NCBI RefSeq assembly: GCF_011046535.1
Contig: NZ_CP049257.1
Coordinates: forward strand, 2,976,001-3,040,000
Reading direction: 5' to 3'
DNA length: 64,000 nucleotides
From: Nocardioides anomalus
Lineage (GTDB): Bacteria > Actinomycetota > Actinomycetes > Propionibacteriales > Nocardioidaceae
The notes under the pieces: generated by a model
What the model was told of the DNA's origin: nothing
Database searches by the model: none
Seen by the model: only the letters and a program-made list of their open reading frames with translations
Shown here: positions 58,654 through 64,000 of the stretch, piece by piece
Layout of the letters: each line of letters opens with the position of its first letter
Numbering within the stretch: position 1 is the stretch's first letter
Made by a program: the position numbers and the translations under genes

Positions 58654-60542
58654 CGGACGTCCACCTCGGCGTGCGCGGCGCCGCCGGACAGTCGCGCGTA
58701 CCCGGGGCCGCGGTCGAAGAACGCCTCGCCCCGCGGCGGTCGGGACGCGCGCTCGGCGGCGGTCGCGTCCGCGTCGAAGGAGTCCCCGGCCAGGACCACG
58801 CCGTAGTCGGCCAAGGCGGCCTGGGGCGACACCTTGTGCCAGAGCACGTCGCGCACCACGAGCGCGGGGTCGCGCTCGAGCGGGTCGCCCCAGCCGCCGC
58901 CGCCGGTCGTGCGGATCCGGATGACCTCGCCGGCGCGCACCGGCTCGGCGTCGGCCAGCGCGTCGACCTCGCGCTCGTGCGGGCCGCCCGGGTCGATGGT
59001 GACCTGGAACGGCGCACCCGCCTTCCCGCCGCGCACGCCCCAGCAGGCCAGGATCGAGCGGTCGGCGATGGACATGAAGTGCCCGTCCTCGAGCATCCGG
59101 ATCTGCTTCTCGTAGCCGAGGCCGCCGCGGTACTGCCCCGCTCCCCCGCTGTCCACCGCGAGCGAGAGCGACTCGACGCGGAACGGGAAGCGGGCCTCGG
59201 TGAACTCGGTGGGCAGGTTCCGCGAGTCGGGTACGACGTGGATGGTGTCCTCGCCGTCGGCGTAGTAGCGCCCGCCCGAGCCGCCGCCGAGCACCTCGCG
59301 CATGAGGTACGGGCGGCCGTCCAGGTCCTCGCCGTAGACACCGGTGTAGCGGATGGTCTCCTGGTCGGCCGGCATCCGGCCGTCGACGGCCTTGGCCACC
59401 ACACCGGCCAGCACGCCGAGCAGCCGCAGGATCACGAAGGTGCGCGCGTTGGTCGGCGCCGGGAAGACCGGCGTGAGCAGCGTCCCCGGCTCGGGGAAGC
59501 GCATCTCGATGAGCGGCACGATGCCTTCGTTGACGTCGAGCTCGGCCATCCGCTCGGGGGTGTCGGCCAGGTTGCGCAGGATCGGCGCGAGCCACTTCTT
59601 GAGGAAGACGCCGTCGCTGGCGTCACCCACGTGGTTGATCGGGCCCTTGGCCTGCGGCCCGGTGCCGTCGAAGTCCAGCACCAGGCGCTCACCGTCGGGG
59701 TCGTCGGCCGCGGTGCGGGTCAGGGTGATGCGCTGGGTGTGCAGCATGGGCTCCTCGACGCCGTCGTGCTCGGCGTAGTCCTCCCACGTCCAGCTGCCGA
59801 CCGGGATCTTGCTCAGGATCTCGCGGCGGTAGGTCTGCGTCGTGCGCTCGAGGATCGCGTCGAAGCAGGACTCGACCGTCGCCACGCCGTACCGGTCGAA
59901 CAGCTCGCCCAGCCGCCGCGCGCCCATGAGGCAGGCCGAGCACTCGGCGTCGAGGTCGGCCGCGAGCGACTCCGGCATCCGTGAGTTGCGGGTCATGATC
60001 GTCAGCGCCGCGCGGTTGGGCACACCCGCGTCCCACAGCCGGATCGGCGGGACCATCAGCCCCTCCTCGAAGACGCTGGTGGCGTGGGAGGGCATCGAGC
60101 CCGGCACCGCGCCGCCGATGTCGTCGTGGTGGCCGAAGGCCTGGACGAAGGCCACCACCCGGCCGTCGCTGAACACCGGCACGGTCACGCACAGGTCCGG
60201 CAGGTGCCCGATGCCGCCCTCGGAGCGGTAGACGTCGTTGTGGAAGAACACGTCGCCCTCCCGCATCTGCTCGATCGGGAAGTCGCGGGCGACGGGGTGG
60301 ACGAGCGCGGAGTACGAGCGGCCGGTCAGCTTGCGCAGCAGCCGGTCGTGGATGCCCGCGCGGAAGTCGTGCGCGTCGCGGATCATCGGGCTGCGGCTCG
60401 TGCGCGCGATGGCGGTCTCCACCTCCATCTCCACGCTGGCCAGCGAGCCCTGGACGATCTCGACCAGCACCGGGTCGGCGCTCGCGCCGGCGTCGTCGGT
60501 CAGGTGGCCGTAGGGGAACCGGGTCTCCACGCGCCTGCTCAC
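58650..60542 (-). CDS. Hydantoinase B/oxoprolinase-type subunit
   Basis: A 630-residue HyuB protein. DPVLVEIVQGSLASVEMEVE near the N-terminus, SPMIRDAHDFRAGI, GDVFFHNDVYRSEGGIGHLPD and GGGSGGRYYADGED are characteristic. With HyuA it makes an ATP-dependent hydantoinase or 5-oxoprolinase/N-methylhydantoinase. GTG 60542 follows AGAGGAGCGCCCG; a longer frame lacks support. Its partner hyuA is 850 bases upstream on the same strand, separated by an opposite-strand gene. Confidence 0.9.
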   Translation of the reverse strand: MSRRVETRFPYGHLTDDAGASADPVLVEIVQGSLASVEMEVETAIARTSRSPMIRDAHDFRAGIHDRLLRKLTGRSYSALVHPVARDFPIEQMREGDVFFHNDVYRSEGGIGHLPDLCVTVPVFSDGRVVAFVQAFGHHDDIGGAVPGSMPSHATSVFEEGLMVPPIRLWDAGVPNRAALTIMTRNSRMPESLAADLDAECSACLMGARRLGELFDRYGVATVESCFDAILERTTQTYRREILSKIPVGSWTWEDYAEHDGVEEPMLHTQRITLTRTAADDPDGERLVLDFDGTGPQAKGPINHVGDASDGVFLKKWLAPILRNLADTPERMAELDVNEGIVPLIEMRFPEPGTLLTPVFPAPTNARTFVILRLLGVLAGVVAKAVDGRMPADQETIRYTGVYGEDLDGRPYLMREVLGGGSGGRYYADGEDTIHVVPDSRNLPTEFTEARFPFRVESLSLAVDSGGAGQYRGGLGYEKQIRMLEDGHFMSIADRSILACWGVRGGKAGAPFQVTIDPGGPHEREVDALADAEPVRAGEVIRIRTTGGGGWGDPLERDPALVVRDVLWHKVSPQAALADYGVVLAGDSFDADATAAERASRPPRGEAFFDRGPGYARLSGGAAHAEVDVR

Positions 60543-60595
60543 CGGGCGCTCCTCTCGTGGCTGTATCTGGGTGCGGGTCGGCGACTCCTCCGGGC

Positions 60596-61384
60596 ATGAC
60601 CACACACCGGCTGACCCGCCTGCTGCCCGCCGCCGCCCTCGTGGCGACCGGCCTCACCCTCGCCGCACCGCCCTCGGCGCAGGCCCTGGACGACGTCAGG
60701 TGCGGCCACTGGAGCCAGAAGGGCTACCCGATCGAGGACCCGGAGTACGGCGAGGTGTACGTCATCGAGGCGCGCTGCGACGTGTGGATCTGGGAGCCGC
60801 CGATCGTGGATCCGGTGAAGGACGGTGACCCGGGCGAGGTGCCGCCCGGCGCCGGCGGCGGGGGCAAGGAGCCGCCCGTGAGGACGTGCGTCGACGTCAA
60901 GGACCAGCTCGCCGACGTGCGCGCCCGGCTGGAGAGCGACCGGCGCGAGGAGTCCGTGGCGGCCGCGGTGCTGACGACGGCGCGCACCGCCGAGGCCGCG
61001 CTGTGGGCGGTCATGGAGGGCGAGCGCGACGACGTGGACGACGCCCAGGACGCCGTCAACGCGGCCAAGGTCGCCTACCTCGCGGAGGCCGGCATCGACG
61101 GCATCGAGCGCGAGATGCGCAACGGTGCGGTGGTCGTGCGCCCGGCCGACGTGACCCGGGCCGGCGTGGACCGCACGCTGGCCAGCGGGCGTCGGCTCAT
61201 CGCGGCGATGGACGACCTCAGCCAGGAGCTCCTCGAGGAGCACGCCGCGGAGTACGACTACACCCGGGCGGCGGCCCAGGCGGACGCCTACGCGGACGCC
61301 TACGACAGCCTGCAGGCCGAGATCCGCGACCTGCAGCGACAGCTCGCGGTGCTGCAGTCCCAGCTGCGCAGCTGCCAGGACTGA
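60596..61384 (+). CDS. Secreted coiled-coil protein between hyuA and hyuB
   Basis: A 262-residue exported protein: signal peptide (RLLPAAALVATGLTLAAPPS) cut near AQA, a short Cys/Trp-rich part (RCGHWSQKGYP, EARCDVWIW), a Pro/Gly linker, then about 160 residues of charged helices with a heptad-like C-terminal coiled coil (SLQAEIRDLQRQLAVLQSQL). Four cysteines are outside. No family is recognised. It is on the opposite strand to hyuA and hyuB and starts 53 bases from the hyuB start. Confidence 0.7.
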   Translation: MTTHRLTRLLPAAALVATGLTLAAPPSAQALDDVRCGHWSQKGYPIEDPEYGEVYVIEARCDVWIWEPPIVDPVKDGDPGEVPPGAGGGGKEPPVRTCVDVKDQLADVRARLESDRREESVAAAVLTTARTAEAALWAVMEGERDDVDDAQDAVNAAKVAYLAEAGIDGIEREMRNGAVVVRPADVTRAGVDRTLASGRRLIAAMDDLSQELLEEHAAEYDYTRAAAQADAYADAYDSLQAEIRDLQRQLAVLQSQLRSCQD

Positions 61385-61392
61385 CCCGCGGC

Positions 61393-63462
61393 TCACGACC
61401 CGGTCCTCGTGACGATGAGGTTGAGGTGCTCGTCCACCCGGGCCACGAAGCCCGGGTGGACCGGCACCGTGGAACCGAACTCCTCGATCACGACCGGGCC
61501 CGCGAGCCGCGCGCCGGGCGGCAGGTCGGCGCGCTGGTGCAGCGGCGTGTCGACGTACCCCTCCGCGGGGTCGAAGCAGACCGGCCGGGTCGGCGGGTCG
61601 GACTCCACGTGCCATTCGCTGGCCTCGTGGCGGCGGATCTCGGGGCGGCGGATGGGGCCGATGCCGGAGACGCGGAGGTTGACCCACTCCACCTGCTGGG
61701 TGGGGTCGCCGGCGAAGTCGTAGCCGTAGAGCGCGCTGTGCTCGGCGTGGAACGCCGCGGCGACCGCGGCCGGGTCCAGTGGACCGGCGGCGACGGGGAC
61801 GCGGACCTCGAAGGCCTGGCCGAAGTAGCGCAGGTCGGCGGTCCGGGTGAAGACGTGCTCGTCGTCGGCGAAGCCCTCGCCGGTCAGCGCCTCGGCGGCC
61901 TGCGCGGTGAGGTCGGCGTACACGCCCTCGACCGTGGCCGGGTCGAGCTGGTCGGCCAGGGCGACATGGGTCTGCACGTAGTCGTTCTTGACGTCGACGG
62001 TGAGCAGCCCGAACGCCGAGACGTTGCCCGGGTCGGGCGGGACCAGGACGGTGGGGACGCCGAGGACGTCCATGAGCCGGCACAGCAGCAGCGAGCCCGA
62101 GCCGCCGAACGTCGTCAGCGTGAAGTCGCGGACGTCGAGGCCGCGCTTGACCGTGACCTGGCGCAGGGCGTTGGCCTGGTTCCAGGCCGAGATCTCCAGG
62201 ACGCCGGTCGCGCACGCCTCCGGGCTGAGCCCGAGCCGCTCGGCGAGCGCCTCGACCCCCGTCCGGGCGGCGGGCACGTCGAGCGGGATCTCGCCGCCGA
62301 GCAGGTGCGGCGGGATCCGGCCGAGCACCACGTGGGCGTCGGTGATGGTGACCTCGGTGCCGCCCTTGCCGTAGCAGAGCGGCCCGGGGTCCGCGCCGGC
62401 CGACTGCGGCCCGACCTTGAGCGTGCCCTCCGGGCTCAGCCAGGCGATGGAGCCGCCGCCGGCCCCGACGGTGACCACGTCGATCATCGGGATCTTGGAC
62501 GGGAACGCACCGACCGAGCCCTCCGTGGTCAGCGTCGGCTCGCCGTCGATGACGACCGACACGTCGGTCGACGTGCCGCCGCCGTCGCTGGTCAGCACCC
62601 GGTCGAAGCCGGCCACCTTCGCGATGAGGGCCGCCCCCAGCGCGCCGGCCGCCGGCCCGGACAGCACCGTGGTGATCGGCTGGTGCACGACCTCGTGGGC
62701 CGAGAGCACGCCGCCGTTGGACTTCATGACGTAGAACGGGATCTCGCGCTCGTCGTAGGCACGCAGCCGGCTGGTGATGTTCCCGACGTACGCCGAGAGG
62801 CGCGGCTTGACCGCGGCGTCGACGAGCGTGGTCATGGCGCGCTCGTACTCGCGGTACTCGCGCAGCACCTCACTCGACAGGCTGACCACCGCGTCGGGGT
62901 GCTCCTCGGCCAGCACCGCGCGCATCCGCTCCTCGTGCTCGGGGTTGGCGTAGGAGTGCAGGAAGCAGACGCCGAGGGTGTCCACGCCCCGCTCGCGGAA
63001 CCACCGCGCCACCGCGCGGGCGCCGGCCTCGTCGAAGGGCCGCACCTCCGCGCCGGTCACGTCCAGGCGGCCCTCGACGCCCTGGACCAGGTCGCGCGGG
63101 ACGATCCGGTCGGGCTTGACCCAGAAGTAGCTGTTGCCGTAGCCGTCCGGCACCGACTGCCGCGCGATCTCCAGCATCGCCTCGTAGCCTGCGTTGGTCA
63201 CGAAGCCCAGCCGGTCGACCTTGCCCTCGAGCAGCTGGTTGGTGGCCACCGTCGTGCCGTGGCTGACCGCGTCGATGTCGGCCCCGTTCGCGCCCAGCAG
63301 CCCGAGCACCTTGTCGATGCCGGCCAGGAACCCGTCCGCCGGGTTGCTCGGCGTGGACGGCGTCTTGGTCGTCACCAGCTCGCCGCTGTCCTCGTCGAAC
63401 GCCACCACGTCGGTGAACGTCCCCCCGGTGTCGATGCCGATGCGGATGCGACGGGCAGCCAT
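61393..63462 (-). CDS. Hydantoinase A/oxoprolinase-type subunit
   Basis: A 689-residue HyuA protein of the ASKHA ATPase fold. RIRIGIDTGGTFTDVVAFDED (phosphate 1) starts it; VSHGTTVATNQLLEGK, SNGGVLSAHEV, SGPAAGALGA, DGGGTSTDVSVV (phosphate 2) and GAGGGSIAW follow. It works with HyuB to open hydantoin- or oxoproline-like rings using ATP. AACAGT ends 6 nt before the ATG at 63462. Its stop lies 8 bases from that of the convergent secreted gene. Confidence 0.92.
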   Translation of the reverse strand: MAARRIRIGIDTGGTFTDVVAFDEDSGELVTTKTPSTPSNPADGFLAGIDKVLGLLGANGADIDAVSHGTTVATNQLLEGKVDRLGFVTNAGYEAMLEIARQSVPDGYGNSYFWVKPDRIVPRDLVQGVEGRLDVTGAEVRPFDEAGARAVARWFRERGVDTLGVCFLHSYANPEHEERMRAVLAEEHPDAVVSLSSEVLREYREYERAMTTLVDAAVKPRLSAYVGNITSRLRAYDEREIPFYVMKSNGGVLSAHEVVHQPITTVLSGPAAGALGAALIAKVAGFDRVLTSDGGGTSTDVSVVIDGEPTLTTEGSVGAFPSKIPMIDVVTVGAGGGSIAWLSPEGTLKVGPQSAGADPGPLCYGKGGTEVTITDAHVVLGRIPPHLLGGEIPLDVPAARTGVEALAERLGLSPEACATGVLEISAWNQANALRQVTVKRGLDVRDFTLTTFGGSGSLLLCRLMDVLGVPTVLVPPDPGNVSAFGLLTVDVKNDYVQTHVALADQLDPATVEGVYADLTAQAAEALTGEGFADDEHVFTRTADLRYFGQAFEVRVPVAAGPLDPAAVAAAFHAEHSALYGYDFAGDPTQQVEWVNLRVSGIGPIRRPEIRRHEASEWHVESDPPTRPVCFDPAEGYVDTPLHQRADLPPGARLAGPVVIEEFGSTVPVHPGFVARVDEHLNLIVTRTGS

Positions 63463-63518
63463 AGCCGTACTGTTTCATTGGCGGCGCCGGGCGTACGCCA
63501 GGGTGCACACTGGGCGCC

Positions 63519-63767
63519 ATGGCCGACGACACCGACCTCCGGGCCCGCATCGCCTCGCTCATCGACGAGGAGCACCGCCTCCGCTCGGCCCTGGCGGCCG
63601 GTGAGATCAGCGCCGCGGAGGAGCACGAGCGCCTCAAGGCGGCCGAGGTGGAGCTCGACCAGGCCTGGGACCTGCTGCGGCAGCGGCGGGCCAAGCGGGA
63701 GTACGGCGAGGACCCCGCCTCGGCCGAGGTCCGCGACTCCGGGACCGTCGAGGGCTACCTCAGCTGA
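63519..63767 (+). CDS. DUF2630 family protein
   Basis: An 82-residue, highly charged helical protein of the actinobacterial DUF2630 family (DLRARIASLIDEEHRLRSAL ... LDQAWDLLRQRRAKREYG). Function unknown. CACACT ends 7 nt before the ATG. It is divergent from hyuA. Confidence 0.85.
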   Translation: MADDTDLRARIASLIDEEHRLRSALAAGEISAAEEHERLKAAEVELDQAWDLLRQRRAKREYGEDPASAEVRDSGTVEGYLS

Positions 63768-63811
63768 GACGCGGGCGCGGTCCCGTCGGACCGCGTGGCT
63801 AGGTTCGCAGC

Positions 63812-64000
63812 ATGAGCACGACGACCACCGCGATCGACGCCTTCACCTTCACCGAGATCGAGCACGAGGTCCCCGACCCCGGCCCGCACGACCTGCTCGT
63901 CGAGGTGCGCGCGGTCTCGGTCAACCCCGTCGACACCAAGGTCCGCGCCGGGCTCGACGCCCCGCGGGTGCTCGGCTTCGACGCGGCCGGGGTGGTGCGC
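63812..64000 (+). CDS. Zinc-type alcohol dehydrogenase/quinone oxidoreductase, partial
   Basis: The first 63 residues of an MDR-superfamily protein: [20 protein letters not shown] and the [12 protein letters not shown] block are those of NADPH:quinone reductase-like proteins. It runs off the window. TAGGTT ends 6 nt before the ATG at 63812, a leaderless layout. Confidence 0.85.
   Translation, partial: MSTTTTAIDAFTFTEIEHEVPDPGPHDLLVEVRAVSVNPVDTKVRAGLDAPRVLGFDAAGVVR

Noticed and set aside
1..64000. CRISPR arrays, insertion sequences, prophage or integrase genes
   Set aside because: I looked for regularly spaced repeats, transposase motifs and terminal inverted repeats and saw none; the only tandem repeat is the short coding one at 5921-5956.

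Overview
The window is very GC-rich DNA with many GTG starts, dense 4-bp GTGA/ATGA gene overlaps and actinobacterial marker families (WhiB7, mycoredoxin, UvrD2 with an HRDC domain, AdnAB, UPF0182, PPA1309, DUF2342, DUF2630). It comes from an actinomycete chromosome. The overall look is that of Nocardioides or a relative, but that genus call is an inference from gene content, not a computed placement.

Layout. 0-4.7 kb: a desaturase fragment, an HNH endonuclease, a thioesterase, a TetR/MFS efflux pair with a visible two-site operator, an SDR and a short LysE-like protein. 4.7-16.8 kb: an accessory stretch with a decayed acyl-CoA dehydrogenase, a secreted NAT-repeat protein, a hydrolase/GMC-oxidoreductase operon divergent from a LAL-type LuxR regulator that is broken by a C-run frameshift, an esterase plus TRIC channel pair, and a TetR-controlled LLM/FAD oxidoreductase operon. 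An initiator tRNA gene (17.05-17.12 kb) with its own promoter and terminator marks the edge of this stretch.

17-45.5 kb is a housekeeping block. From memory, its order resembles the mycobacterial Rv3193c-Rv3204 neighbourhood: UPF0182, PDZ/Lon-type protease, DUF2342, whiB7 with a long attenuator leader, uvrD2, mrx1, nudC, adnB/adnA and an alkyltransferase-like gene. DNA and redox maintenance dominate (UvrD2, AdnAB, AlkA-like glycosylase, Atl, Mrx1, NudC). 45.5-49.5 kb is a MoxR/DUF58/DUF4129 operon. 49.6-51.8 kb holds a secreted trypsin-like protease and a CaiB/BaiF CoA-transferase.

51.9-63.5 kb is a catabolic region on the minus strand. It has a two-component system followed by carbamate kinase and a ring-opening (barbiturase/cyanuric-acid-type) amidohydrolase, and then a hydantoinase A/B system with a PEP-mutase-family lyase, an NmrA-like protein and a nucleoside deaminase. 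Together these suggest breakdown of cyclic ureides or amides. The hyuA and hyuB genes are split by a secreted coiled-coil protein on the other strand.

Two patterns run through the window. First, about twenty genes have a TANNNT-like hexamer ending exactly 6-7 nt before the start codon and mostly no Shine-Dalgarno, as expected for leaderless mRNAs; this fixed several starts. Second, frameshifts at short C/G runs break otherwise good genes, which is either real decay or assembly error.
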